From an uncultured Flavobacteriia bacterium (GTDB lineage: Bacteria > Bacteroidota > Bacteroidia > Flavobacteriales_D > Crocinitomicaceae), in contig CAISOQ010000142.1 in NCBI GenBank assembly GCA_903887095.1, positions 1 to 19,721 of the forward strand: 19,721 nt of DNA, read 5' to 3'. Position numbers and translations under genes: made by a program. Below, piece by piece: positions 6,726 through 15,470 of this stretch. A model generated the notes under the pieces. The model was not told where the DNA came from, searched no databases, and was given only the letters and a program-made list of their open reading frames with translations. The stretch's first letter is position 1, and each line of letters begins with the position of its first letter.

Positions 6726-8168
6726 ATGGAAAAATTACTGAATTTCATCAACGGAGAGTATTGCGAACCTATCAATGGAAAGTTCATTGATAATTACGAG
6801 CCTGCAACAGGGAAAGTTTACAGTTTGATTCCTGATTCAGACGCTAACGATGTTGAGAAAGCTGTTGAGGCGGCAGAAAAAGCATTTCCTGTTTGGTCAT
6901 CCATGAGTATTGAAGAAAGGAGCGCTATTCTTGTTCGACTTTCAGAGGGCATTGAGCGAAGAATGGATGAATTTGTTGCAGCAGAATCAAAAGACAACGG
7001 AAAACCTGTGACATTAGCAGCACATGTTGATATCCCGAGAGCTGTGTCGAATTTTCATTTCTTTGCAACAGCGATTCTTCATTATGCATCAGAATCACAT
7101 TATATGGAAGGTGTAGGAGTGAATTACACCTTGCGAAAACCAATAGGAATTGTCGGATGTATTTCTCCTTGGAATTTACCATTGTATCTTTTTTCGTGGA
7201 AAATAGCCCCTGCACTGGCGGCGGGAAATTGCGTAATAGCGAAGCCATCTGAAATTACTCCGTATACAGCTTATTTATTAGGAAAAGTTGCCCAAGAAGC
7301 TGGAATGCCTGCCGGTGTTTTAAACATCCTGCACGGTTTAGGTGGTAGTGTTGGAGATGCCATTGTGAAGCATCCGAAAATTAAGGCTATTTCATTCACA
7401 GGGGGCACAAAAACAGGAGAATACATTGCGCGCACCGCAGCTCCGATGTTTAAGAAACTATCGCTTGAATTGGGTGGAAAAAATCCAAATATCATTTTCG
7501 CTGATTGCGACTTTGACGAGATGCTGAAAACAACGATGCGTTCTTCATTCGCCAACCAAGGACAGATTTGTTTGTGTGGGTCTCGCATATTTGTGGAACG
7601 TAGCCTCTATGCGAAATTCAAGGAGGCATTTGTTGAGAAGGTAAGCCGCTCAATTGTCTCAAATCCAAAGGATCCTAAAGCGAATCTTGGGGCAGTTGTT
7701 TCAAAACCTCACATGGAAAAAGTGCTTTCTTATGTTGAGTTGGCCAAAGAGGAAGGTGGAACTGTATTAACGGGGGGTGAGCGCGTAATTCTCGATGGAG
7801 AATACAAAGAAGGTTATTATTTAAGGCCAACGGTAATAGAGGGATTGGATTACACTTGCAGAACAAATCAAGAAGAAATCTTTGGTCCAGTTGTGACAAT
7901 TACACCTTTTGATACGGAGGAAGAAGTTTTAAAAATGGCCAATTCAACTCAATATGGTTTGGCTGCTACTTTATGGACAAGTGATTTGCAGCGTGCACAT
8001 CGAATGGCAGATCAATTACATTCAGGCATCGTTTGGATCAATGCGTGGTTAGTGCGTGATTTAAGAACTCCTTTTGGCGGGGTTAAGGCCTCAGGTGTAG
8101 GCCGTGAAGGTGGGTGGGAAGCACTCCGGTTTTTTACGGAGCCAAAAAATGTATTTATTAAGTATTAA
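6726..8168 (+). CDS. Aldehyde dehydrogenase, 2-aminomuconate / 2-hydroxymuconate semialdehyde type
   Basis: This 480-residue NAD(P)-dependent aldehyde dehydrogenase has SPWNLP (147-152, Asn150 of the oxyanion hole), SFTGGTKTG (223-231, cofactor binding), LELGGKNP (247-254, general-base Glu248), FANQGQIC (275-282, nucleophile Cys282) and EEIFGP (383-388). The C-terminal WLVRDLRTPFGGVKASGVGREGG stretch (441-463) and DIPRA (102-106) are typical of the ALDH8-like group. That group oxidises 2-aminomuconate or 2-hydroxymuconate semialdehyde in tryptophan/kynurenine or catechol meta-cleavage breakdown. The Arg residues there are known in that group to bind the substrate carboxylate. No other gene of those pathways lies in the window, so the substrate is inferred from motifs only. 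It is convergent with the protease gene, with a hairpin between. Confidence 0.9.
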   Translation: MEKLLNFINGEYCEPINGKFIDNYEPATGKVYSLIPDSDANDVEKAVEAAEKAFPVWSSMSIEERSAILVRLSEGIERRMDEFVAAESKDNGKPVTLAAHVDIPRAVSNFHFFATAILHYASESHYMEGVGVNYTLRKPIGIVGCISPWNLPLYLFSWKIAPALAAGNCVIAKPSEITPYTAYLLGKVAQEAGMPAGVLNILHGLGGSVGDAIVKHPKIKAISFTGGTKTGEYIARTAAPMFKKLSLELGGKNPNIIFADCDFDEMLKTTMRSSFANQGQICLCGSRIFVERSLYAKFKEAFVEKVSRSIVSNPKDPKANLGAVVSKPHMEKVLSYVELAKEEGGTVLTGGERVILDGEYKEGYYLRPTVIEGLDYTCRTNQEEIFGPVVTITPFDTEEEVLKMANSTQYGLAATLWTSDLQRAHRMADQLHSGIVWINAWLVRDLRTPFGGVKASGVGREGGWEALRFFTEPKNVFIKY

Positions 8169-8189
8169 TCTACTCCCAAAAATAAATTA

Positions 8190-8217
8190 CAAAGGCTACC
8201 CTTTCCGGCAGCCTTTG
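8190..8217. terminator. Probable bidirectional terminator hairpin between convergent genes
   Basis: CAAAGGCT (8190-8197) and AGCCTTTG (8210-8217) form a perfect 8-bp stem. After one A-C mismatch the stem can extend by CC/GG around a 6-base loop. It lies in the 70-base gap between the aldehyde dehydrogenase and protease stop codons. In the minus direction it is followed by a T-rich stretch (complement of 8176-8189), which fits termination of the protease transcript best. The plus-direction tail is only mildly T-rich. Confidence 0.6.
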
Positions 8218-8238
8218 CTATATCATCTATTTTCACGC

Positions 8239-10515
8239 TTATTTAATGGTAATCGGCCTTGTTATTTCGCCATTACTTGTCGTAACTTTTACTAAGTAAT
8301 AACCTGAAGATAAGGTTGAAACGTTCAACTCAGCCGTCTGACCAGAAAGTTGAATTGAGTTAACCAATTGTCCAGACAAGCTTGTTATTTGAGCATTCAT
8401 TAAATTATTATTGCCCAACAATTTCAACTGAATTCTGTCATCTGCAGGATTTGGATAGATCACTATTTGATCGTTTTTCATTAACTCATTAAGACCAAGC
8501 ACTGGCAAACAGAAGGACTGAATATTTTGAGTCCCAAAGTTGGCATCAGCATCCAATAATTCTGCAGCCACCAGGTTATTCCATACGATTTGATAGCTAC
8601 CATTAGCTCCGTTCGTTGCGCTACAACCTGAAAGACCATCACCATAAGTATCATTAAGAATAAACAGATAACAACCCGTATTTAAACAAAAATCCTGAGT
8701 GACTATTCCTTGAGAACCATCGGTGTATGCTGAACTGCTAAAAAGTGTGTTCCCAGTTAACTCATCTGCCAATATCCATGATGTTTCACTACCATAACAA
8801 TCCAAATCAAAAGACAACGTTGCTGTTTCTCCATTTACAACTGTTGTGAAGGACGAAGAAATTGTGTTGTTCAATGCGTTTTCATCTGTACCACCATTAG
8901 GAGAAGAAACTACAGCAGAAAAAGTATGGTTTCCTCCACTTAAAGAAGCTGAAGGCAATGTAATTGTTTCTGTCTGCCACTGTGTTAAATTTCCGGACCA
9001 ATTAAATGTTAGATTCTGCTGACCATCAAACCCATAGGTAATAGTTGCTTGGGTAATTGGTGATGTGCCAGAATTTGAAATTGTAACTTGCGGAGAAACA
9101 TTTGCTACACAAAATGTTCCTGAAACTCCTTGTGGGTTATTGAGTCCTGCATCCAGCGCTACTGCACTTGATCCTGATGGGTCATACCCATCAATAAAAA
9201 CTGCTCCTGAATTGTTCGGATCTAACCAGCATTTTAATTGATTCGTGCAATCACTGCCACTTGGCAGCCATGAATAAGATACTTTACCGTATTCATCTGA
9301 TAATACCGGAGCACCGCATGCCGAAGCTCCTCCATGCAATTGACCAACAATTCGATGATTCTGATCATACAGTGGGGAGCCCGAAGAACCTCCTTCTGTA
9401 ACGCCCGTATCCCAACCAGTCACACCCCAATGCGTATTTGGGGAGCCTCCACCAAATGTGGTTGAAATTAATGGTTGATTTTCAAAAGATATTTTTTTGA
9501 TGTCTCCAGAAGGATGATGGATACCAACTCCCATAGTTGGTGTTACGCCTGAATTATCCCAACCCGAAAAATAGGGTGAATAATCAGTTGGCACTGTTCC
9601 TCCTGCTAATCCGCCCGTAATTTCTACTAAACAAAAGTCGGAGGCAGAACCCTTAGCCCTAAGAACAGCGCCTGAAAGCGACTGAAAGGTCGGAGATGTA
9701 GAAGGATTAGTACAATCTGTTGATTGCCAATTAAAACGGAAAATCCATGATGCTGGATTACTGTAACAGTGGTTGGCTGTTAATACATACGGCTTCCCAT
9801 CATTAAGTGTGTTGTTTATAAGAGAACCCGAACAAAACCCGCTGCTACCAGATACCAGCATTACGGCTGCGTTACGTTCATTTGTCCATGCTGCACCTTC
9901 TGCACAATTTGCATTGCGATTACAACTTCCAGAACTACCAAAAGCCTTCGTCATAAATTCATTAGCGGTACGGTAGCCGTGTGTCACGATACTTACTCCC
10001 AAAGATGCCTCACTATTCTTATTCGCTGCAGGCACATAATATTCTAAAACGGCGGTGTTGCCTGGTATCAATTCAGTTCCTAATTCGCCATTGTACAAAT
10101 GATACTCAGTGAATTTTCCAAGGATAAAACTTTTGTCGGGGTTATAAACGTACAATTCATTACCCAAAGGTATTTTCACATCCTTCAATGTAAGATTAAC
10201 CGTTAAGGCTTCCTCACACTTTACTAAAAGCATCCAAATACGATCGCCGTTGGGGTAATCGATCCATGTTCCGGAGTTTGACATGTTAAGTGATGTATAA
10301 TGGTTGTATCCAAATCGCCACGGACCATTTTTTTGAGGGTCGTTGATTTCATCCTCCGCCCTTAAAGCTTCTACATCAGGCTTTGAGAATTCACGTTGAT
10401 CTATTTGCTTGTAATTTAAGTCTTTAAGAGCGTTCGGAAGACCACCATCTCCTTGCTGTCCAACAACCAGAAAGATAAACAAGAATGTAAAGAGGGAAAG
10501 AATAATTTTTTTCAT
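8239..10515 (-). CDS. Secreted lysyl-endopeptidase-like serine protease with T9SS sorting domain
   Basis: The 758-residue precursor has a signal peptide (about 1-20), a propeptide-like region (about 21-190), a chymotrypsin-fold protease, one or two beta-sandwich modules (CARDB-like, about 455-560, then a Cys-containing module to about 668) and a C-terminal type A T9SS sorting domain (about 685-758: IYPNPADD near the start, SGYYLVKV, final PITIK). Triad residues are His249 (TANHC), Asp293 (SDFCLVEI) and Ser378 (GGSSGSPLYD). The region after Ser378 (GQLHGG, a Cys400 pair, LSDEYGKV, WLDP, FIDGYDP) follows Achromobacter lysyl endopeptidase closely as I remember it. Asp407 sits where that enzyme's S1 Asp binds Lys. 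I infer export through Sec and T9SS to the surface or medium, and cleavage after Lys or basic residues. The gene stands alone, divergent from udk. Confidence 0.93.
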   Translation of the reverse strand: MKKIILSLFTFLFIFLVVGQQGDGGLPNALKDLNYKQIDQREFSKPDVEALRAEDEINDPQKNGPWRFGYNHYTSLNMSNSGTWIDYPNGDRIWMLLVKCEEALTVNLTLKDVKIPLGNELYVYNPDKSFILGKFTEYHLYNGELGTELIPGNTAVLEYYVPAANKNSEASLGVSIVTHGYRTANEFMTKAFGSSGSCNRNANCAEGAAWTNERNAAVMLVSGSSGFCSGSLINNTLNDGKPYVLTANHCYSNPASWIFRFNWQSTDCTNPSTSPTFQSLSGAVLRAKGSASDFCLVEITGGLAGGTVPTDYSPYFSGWDNSGVTPTMGVGIHHPSGDIKKISFENQPLISTTFGGGSPNTHWGVTGWDTGVTEGGSSGSPLYDQNHRIVGQLHGGASACGAPVLSDEYGKVSYSWLPSGSDCTNQLKCWLDPNNSGAVFIDGYDPSGSSAVALDAGLNNPQGVSGTFCVANVSPQVTISNSGTSPITQATITYGFDGQQNLTFNWSGNLTQWQTETITLPSASLSGGNHTFSAVVSSPNGGTDENALNNTISSSFTTVVNGETATLSFDLDCYGSETSWILADELTGNTLFSSSAYTDGSQGIVTQDFCLNTGCYLFILNDTYGDGLSGCSATNGANGSYQIVWNNLVAAELLDADANFGTQNIQSFCLPVLGLNELMKNDQIVIYPNPADDRIQLKLLGNNNLMNAQITSLSGQLVNSIQLSGQTAELNVSTLSSGYYLVKVTTSNGEITRPITIK

Positions 10516-10554
10516 TTTTTTCTTTTAGCATATTTAAGACGAACAAACGTCATG

Positions 10555-10586
10555 TTTCGTTGGCTTGGTTTAGGACCAACGTGAAA
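10555..10586. other. Inverted repeat in the protease-udk intergenic region
   Basis: TTTCGTTGG (10555-10563) pairs with CCAAC (10576-10580) and, past a 2-base bulge, GAAA (10583-10586), giving 9 pairs. An alternative shorter stem, TTGGT/ACCAA, uses the loop. It lies 40-71 bases upstream of the protease ATG, so it could be in the leader of that gene or act as a protein-binding site. The rest of this roughly 200-base divergent region is AT-rich, with no other structure I can support apart from the udk -7 box. Confidence 0.3.
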
Positions 10587-10671
10587 TTAATCACATTTTG
10601 CAATCAAACGAACACTTAGCATTATTTTTTAGCGCTCAGAATGCATGATTCAGGCATTTCAATTTTTCAAT

Positions 10672-10679
10672 TATCTTTG
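10672..10679 (+). promoter_or_regulatory. Putative -7 promoter box (TATCTTTG) for udk
   Basis: This is an exact TAnnTTTG match 49 bases before the udk ATG at 10729, predicting transcription from about 10684 and a leader of about 45 bases. No clear -33 element is seen. Confidence 0.45.
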
Positions 10680-10715
10680 AAAGATTCAGTAATTATTCTA
10701 TCAAACGAGAACATC

Positions 10716-10720
10716 AGGAG
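10716..10720 (+). promoter_or_regulatory. Shine-Dalgarno-like AGGAG that decides the udk start
   Basis: AGGAG lies 8 bases before ATG 10729, an ideal spacing. It overlaps the alternative GTG at 10720. This supports the ATG, and it stands out because the other genes here lack such a site, as is usual in Bacteroidota. Confidence 0.45.
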
Positions 10721-10728
10721 TGGAACGC

Positions 10729-11349
10729 ATGATCATAGGCATATGTGGAGGAAGTGGTTCTGGCAAGACAACCTTGCTCAATAGACTCTGCAATGAATTG
10801 AAAAATTTGCGCCCTTCTGTTTTTTCAATGGACAATTATTATTTGTCTATTGACAAACAATCAATAGATAGTAAAGGCGAAGTGAATTTTGACCTGCCTA
10901 CGGCGTTAGACAGAAAAAAACTTCACGCAGACCTTCAAAATTTAATTTCCGGAAACTCCATAGAGGTGAAAGAGTATCATTTCAACGCGCCTCCAGATAA
11001 AAACACTTTAATTACTATTGATCCATCATCCGTTATCATTGTTGAAGGTCTATTTCTGTTTCATTATGAGGAGGTTCGGAATCTATTAAACTTCTCTATT
11101 TTCATGGAAGTGGAGCCCAATGTGCAACTGGATCGCAGACTTTACAGGGACCAAGATACAAGAGGTTATTCTCGTGATGCAATTATTTACCAATGGGAAA
11201 ATCACGTATTGCCTTGCTATAAAAAATACCTTGAACCTTATGAGGGACTGGCTAATTTCCGTTTCCATAATGATAGCAGAGCGGATGATGAATTCGAGCG
11301 TTTGATGTATGAAATCCACATGCGTCTGGCGAAGAATAAGCTGCAATGA
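10729..11349 (+). CDS. udk: Uridine kinase
   Basis: Uridine kinase phosphorylates uridine and cytidine to UMP and CMP in pyrimidine salvage. The 206-residue product has the P-loop GGSGSGKT (7-14), the nucleoside-binding DNYY (35-38), the NFDLPTALD segment (53-61), where the family usually has NFDHPxAxD, EYHF (82-85), the Walker-B-like IIVEGLF (103-109), and the lid Arg cluster in RRLYRDQDTRGYS (136-148). The His of the usual FDHP motif is Leu here, as in some relatives. I chose ATG 10729 over GTG 10720 because of the AGGAG upstream and the compact N-terminus. The stop overlaps the start of the following kinase gene (ATGA, 11346-11349), so the two are almost certainly co-transcribed and translationally coupled. 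Confidence 0.9.
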   Translation: MIIGICGGSGSGKTTLLNRLCNELKNLRPSVFSMDNYYLSIDKQSIDSKGEVNFDLPTALDRKKLHADLQNLISGNSIEVKEYHFNAPPDKNTLITIDPSSVIIVEGLFLFHYEEVRNLLNFSIFMEVEPNVQLDRRLYRDQDTRGYSRDAIIYQWENHVLPCYKKYLEPYEGLANFRFHNDSRADDEFERLMYEIHMRLAKNKLQ

Positions 11350-14300
11350 ATAAGAAATTTCGCTTATATCTATTCGGTATTCTTGCAACAATTGCAACAT
11401 TTATTTCCATTTATGTCAACCAAATTCAATCCGACCATAGAAAGGAAATTAGCGAATTCCGCAAAACATTCACCACACAAGTTGATCAATTAAACAATTA
11501 CTTGCAGCAGCAACGTACCTATTTTGAAGAGACAAATTGGGAACCACGTTGGAAAAACCTTCAAACAAACGAAGACTTTTATTTTCATTATTTCAGAAAT
11601 GATTCTTTAGTCCTTTGGAATCAAAATGACATGCCTGTTAGTCGTTTTACAGATATTCATTTTCCGTCAGAAGGAATTGTCCATTTACAAAATGGGTGGT
11701 ATTATTCTAAATTGATTCGAGATGGCAAAAACCTTCTCTGTGGTTCGTTTTTAATAAAACGCGATTACCCTTATGAAAATGAAGATCTCAAGAACATTTT
11801 TGCAAAAGCATTCGAGCTATCTTATGACGCATCCATTTCGTTAGAACAAATTAACGGAACCGAAATTAGGGACCCTCAGGATAATTTCTTGTTTTCAATC
11901 GTTCCAGATGAAGCGCAAAACAATTCAGAATTAGCAGAACAACTTTATCTCATTCTGTATATTTCTGCCTTTTGTCTGTGGCTCTTATTCATTTTTGTAT
12001 TCTACCAAATTATCAAAAGCAAACTGCGTTTTTTAATCCCCATTGCTTTGATAGGCGCCAAAGTCACCTTAATTTATTTTTCAATTATTCATTTTAATGT
12101 CGGTACTTCAGCATTGGACCCTTCACTTTATGGCACAAATAAATGGTTCCCCAATTATTTCGAATACCTCACCAATGCCGCGCTTATTGTATTCCTATTT
12201 TCCGTTTTAAACGAAGAAATAAAAAAAACCCTACTCGGAGGAAAAACAGTTTGGATCCTACTTTTACTGCTCTTACCCTTTTGGGTATTCATACAAACGA
12301 TGACGCAGGGATTGGTTGAAAACTCCTCCATCCCTTTGTCGATTAACAAAATTTTTTCGGTTAATCTCTACTCCCTGCTTGCATTATTGAGTATTGGCGG
12401 TTTGATGTATTCCTACTATCTTCTTTTAAAAACCCTTACACAAAAACAATTCGCTGCCAATATAAAACTTGCACAGGTATTTATTGTCCTAATTTCCTTT
12501 CATGCTATTTCAATATTCTTTTTAGGTCTTACGGCTGAATCTGTCGGCTTACATTTAATTGTTGCTTGCTTTTCACTCCTAACAGCATTTCAAAGCTTCA
12601 ATAGCAACAAAAAACTTGATCTTGGTATAGCAATAGCTACTCTCTTTTTCGCTGTCGTATTTATTTCGTCGATGCTTTATTTGTTCAACATTGACCATGA
12701 ACAAGCGGATCGTGAATTGTATGCGAACCAACTTTCGACAGAGCAAAATGTTGTAACGGAATTAGAATATAGTAAAGTTGCTGAAAATGTGCAGCAAGAT
12801 CCAATCCTAACACGATTCATTTCTAACGGAACAAACCTGCCCCATTCTGAATTCGAAGAAGGTCTTGAAAGAAGAATTTTCAATGGGTTTTGGGAGCGGT
12901 ATGAAATGAATTTTTACCTCTACAATAATCTTGGAGAAAGTCTCTTGGGTGGAGAAAAAAGTTCGTTAGAAGATTTTTCAGAAATGAACGAAATCATTTT
13001 AGAACATGGACGCCCTTCAGAAATAGACAGAAATATCTACTACATCAAGGATAACATCGAACAGTATAGCTATGTGATTCGTCAAGAGATTGTAACAGCA
13101 GATAGCCTAAAAAATGTGTTGTTTGTTACACTTCGTTCTAAAAAAATCCCTGAAGAAATAGGATTCCCGCGTCTGCTGATTTCGTCAAAAGCCGATGTAC
13201 TCGAACCATTGGAAAATTATTCTATTGCTAAATACCACAATGGAAAACTAGTTGTCAATTATGGTAGTTTTACCTATCCTTCAACATTTAGCCCGATAAA
13301 AACATGGAAAAATAGTGGCTTGCACTTTAAGAATTACGCTGACTATAACCATTATGTGCAATATTCAACCAATGGTGATGTAATCGTCTTATCTTCAATC
13401 AAGACTGGATTTTTAGGTCTTGTTACATCCTTTTCCTATCTCTTTATATTTTTCGGAGCCTTGTTATTACCCCGATTCTTCCGATTTCACTACGGGCCTA
13501 TTTTCAAAAAAACCTTAAGTCTTGCGATTCGGATTCAAGTAATTTTAATTGGTCTTGTCTTTCTCTCCCTGTTTACATTTAGCTGGGGAAGTGGAGTTTT
13601 TGTGCGCAATCAATACAATCAATTTTCAAACAATGCCATTACTGAAAAATTACATTCGATTGAACTAGAATTAAAAGTTAAAATTGGCAACAGAAAGCAT
13701 CTTTCGATTGAGCAAAATGGAAATTCACTAGAGACGGCATTGGAAAAACTTTCAAAAGTTTTTAAAACAGATATTAATTTTTACGATGACCGAGGCTTTT
13801 TAATTGCCACTTCGCGTTCAAAATTATTTAACATCGGCTTGATCAGCGAACAAATGAACCCCAAAGCACTCTACGCATTTAAAGTGCAGAACCGAAGTCG
13901 CTTTATTCAAGATGAAAATATTGGTGAATTATCTTATGCCTCTGCTTATCTACCCTATTTTAATCAAAATAACAGGCTCATTGGATTTCTCAACTTGCAA
14001 CATTTTGGCCAACAAAAAGAATTTGAAGACCAGATACAACAGTTCCTCGTTTCTATCATCAATGTTTTCATGCTGCTTCTTGTCTTATCCGTTATTGCAG
14101 CGCTTTTAATCTCAAATTGGCTCACAGCACCTTTGAGAATCATACAGGATAATTTCGCAAAATTGCGTTTTGGTAAGGAAAATGCCCCCATTGTTTATGA
14201 AAAGGAAGATGAAATTGGCGCATTGGTGAAAGCGTACAATTCTAAACTGCAAGAACTTGAATTCACTGCGGGACAATTAGCCAAAAGTGAGAGAGAAAGT

Positions 14301-14960
14301 GCTTGGAGAGAAATGGCCAAGCAAGTTGCGCATGAAATTAAAAATCCTTTAACACCCATGAAATTGAGCGTTCAGCAAATGATGCGTGTTTTTGACCCGG
14401 CTGATCCAAGTTCTGTGGAAAAACTTAAAAAGGTAACTGCATCCATTATAGAGCAGATTGATGCGCTAACGCTTATAGCAAACGAATTCTCCAACTTCGC
14501 TAAAATGCCTTTGCCGCAGGAGACAGCTTTCGATTTGATTCCACTGATTGCAAACGTCATTGAAGTTTTTCGTGAAGAATCAGGGTGTATTTTGGAAATG
14601 AAATCAGCGCTTAGCAAGGCTGAAATCACGGCCGATAAAGACCAAATGATTCGCGTATTCAACAACCTCATTAAAAATGCTATTCAATCAATTCCATCCG
14701 AAAAATCGGGCAGAATCTTAATCACTTTATCTGAAACCGAGGACCATTGGTTCATCGAAATAGCAGACAATGGTATCGGTATACCAGAAACAGAACAGGA
14801 CCGAATCTTTGTGCCTTATTTTACAACGAAATCCACTGGCACTGGCATAGGATTAGCAATGATAAAACAAATTATAGAGAATCATCACGGATCTATCTAC
14901 TTCAAATCTAAGGTAAATAAAGGCACAACATTCTCAATTGAATTACCAAAGAAATTCTAA
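11346..14960 (+). CDS. Large multi-pass membrane sensor histidine kinase (NtrY-like catalytic end)
   Basis: This 1204-residue sensor kinase senses an unidentified signal in or outside the membrane and autophosphorylates on His. I count about 12 membrane helices: one at 5-24, eight between about 200 and 450, two at about 688-711 and 724-750, and one at about 899-921. They leave three probable extracytoplasmic regions (about 25-199, 450-687, 751-898); the last contains FYDDRGFLIATS and looks PAS/Cache-like. A HAMP domain (about 922-975) follows, then the H-box AHEIKNPLTPMK with His996, the N-box NNLIKNAIQSI (from 1106), the G1 box DNGIGIPE (Asp1141), YFTTKSTGTGIGLAM and a C-terminal GTTFSIELP. 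There is no receiver domain and no response regulator in the window, so its partner is unknown. It begins inside the udk stop codon and ends 8 bases from a convergent gene. Confidence 0.93.
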   Translation: MNKKFRLYLFGILATIATFISIYVNQIQSDHRKEISEFRKTFTTQVDQLNNYLQQQRTYFEETNWEPRWKNLQTNEDFYFHYFRNDSLVLWNQNDMPVSRFTDIHFPSEGIVHLQNGWYYSKLIRDGKNLLCGSFLIKRDYPYENEDLKNIFAKAFELSYDASISLEQINGTEIRDPQDNFLFSIVPDEAQNNSELAEQLYLILYISAFCLWLLFIFVFYQIIKSKLRFLIPIALIGAKVTLIYFSIIHFNVGTSALDPSLYGTNKWFPNYFEYLTNAALIVFLFSVLNEEIKKTLLGGKTVWILLLLLLPFWVFIQTMTQGLVENSSIPLSINKIFSVNLYSLLALLSIGGLMYSYYLLLKTLTQKQFAANIKLAQVFIVLISFHAISIFFLGLTAESVGLHLIVACFSLLTAFQSFNSNKKLDLGIAIATLFFAVVFISSMLYLFNIDHEQADRELYANQLSTEQNVVTELEYSKVAENVQQDPILTRFISNGTNLPHSEFEEGLERRIFNGFWERYEMNFYLYNNLGESLLGGEKSSLEDFSEMNEIILEHGRPSEIDRNIYYIKDNIEQYSYVIRQEIVTADSLKNVLFVTLRSKKIPEEIGFPRLLISSKADVLEPLENYSIAKYHNGKLVVNYGSFTYPSTFSPIKTWKNSGLHFKNYADYNHYVQYSTNGDVIVLSSIKTGFLGLVTSFSYLFIFFGALLLPRFFRFHYGPIFKKTLSLAIRIQVILIGLVFLSLFTFSWGSGVFVRNQYNQFSNNAITEKLHSIELELKVKIGNRKHLSIEQNGNSLETALEKLSKVFKTDINFYDDRGFLIATSRSKLFNIGLISEQMNPKALYAFKVQNRSRFIQDENIGELSYASAYLPYFNQNNRLIGFLNLQHFGQQKEFEDQIQQFLVSIINVFMLLLVLSVIAALLISNWLTAPLRIIQDNFAKLRFGKENAPIVYEKEDEIGALVKAYNSKLQELEFTAGQLAKSERESAWREMAKQVAHEIKNPLTPMKLSVQQMMRVFDPADPSSVEKLKKVTASIIEQIDALTLIANEFSNFAKMPLPQETAFDLIPLIANVIEVFREESGCILEMKSALSKAEITADKDQMIRVFNNLIKNAIQSIPSEKSGRILITLSETEDHWFIEIADNGIGIPETEQDRIFVPYFTTKSTGTGIGLAMIKQIIENHHGSIYFKSKVNKGTTFSIELPKKF

Positions 14961-14968
14961 TATCTATC

Positions 14969-15262
14969 TTATCCTGCAATAACGTAGTACACAATCAATG
15001 CGATATCAATAAACATACAAATCGCTGTACCTATCAGGATTTGTTTCATAGGTGCTACAGCCAATAAAAGACTCAATGTCCCCATTGTGGGTAAGATTAC
15101 AGCTGTCAAGGCATAAGTGTTTTCAATTGCCCCTTGGCCGATGGCTATGCCACCAAAGCATCCTATTAAAATAATTACTATACAAATTAACCCAAATCGA
15201 TTGAATTCAATGTTTTTAACAAAATTGGTTAAAGGGTTTCGCGGTGCGGTTTGTGCTTTCAT
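14969..15262 (-). CDS. Small three-helix membrane protein, unknown function
   Basis: The 97-residue protein is not one I recognise by name. A short polar N-terminus (about 1-20) precedes three hydrophobic helices at about 22-42 (GLICIVIILIGCFGGIAIG), 48-67 and 73-95. It is probably an inner-membrane protein. The ATG at 15262 is plausible, and the hydrophobic pattern supports a real gene. It is convergent with the sensor kinase (8 bases apart) and divergent from gpsA, with about 200 bases between. There is no functional clue from its neighbours. Confidence 0.72.
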   Translation of the reverse strand: MKAQTAPRNPLTNFVKNIEFNRFGLICIVIILIGCFGGIAIGQGAIENTYALTAVILPTMGTLSLLLAVAPMKQILIGTAICMFIDIALIVYYVIAG

Positions 15263-15449
15263 ACTATTATCATTAATTGGTTACAACAAATTTTGTGAAT
15301 CCTATCCCGTGATAAAATGATATTGATGCTACTAAAAACGTGATTGAAATCAGTATTTTGAATTGATCGAAAGGCTTGTTGGAAATTAGAATGGAAATCA
15401 AGTTTCCCTATAACATCGGCGCAGCATAATGACATCGGAAATATTTTGA

Positions 15450-15457
15450 TACTTTTG
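15450..15457 (+). promoter_or_regulatory. Putative -7 promoter box (TACTTTTG) for gpsA
   Basis: This is an exact TAnnTTTG match 13 bases before ATG 15471. The expected transcription start near 15461-15465 would lie after the upstream TTG at 15459, which supports ATG 15471 as the gpsA start. The remaining 15263-15449 region is AT-rich; a 7-base direct repeat, ACATCGG, occurs twice at about 15414 and 15432, with no evident role. Confidence 0.4.
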
Positions 15458-15470
15458 CTTGCGAATTGGT

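Noticed and set aside
15414..15438. Direct repeat ACATCGG upstream of gpsA as an operator or attachment site
   Set aside because: Seven bases repeated twice in an AT-rich 200-base region is easily chance. There is no tRNA, integrase or symmetric element nearby.
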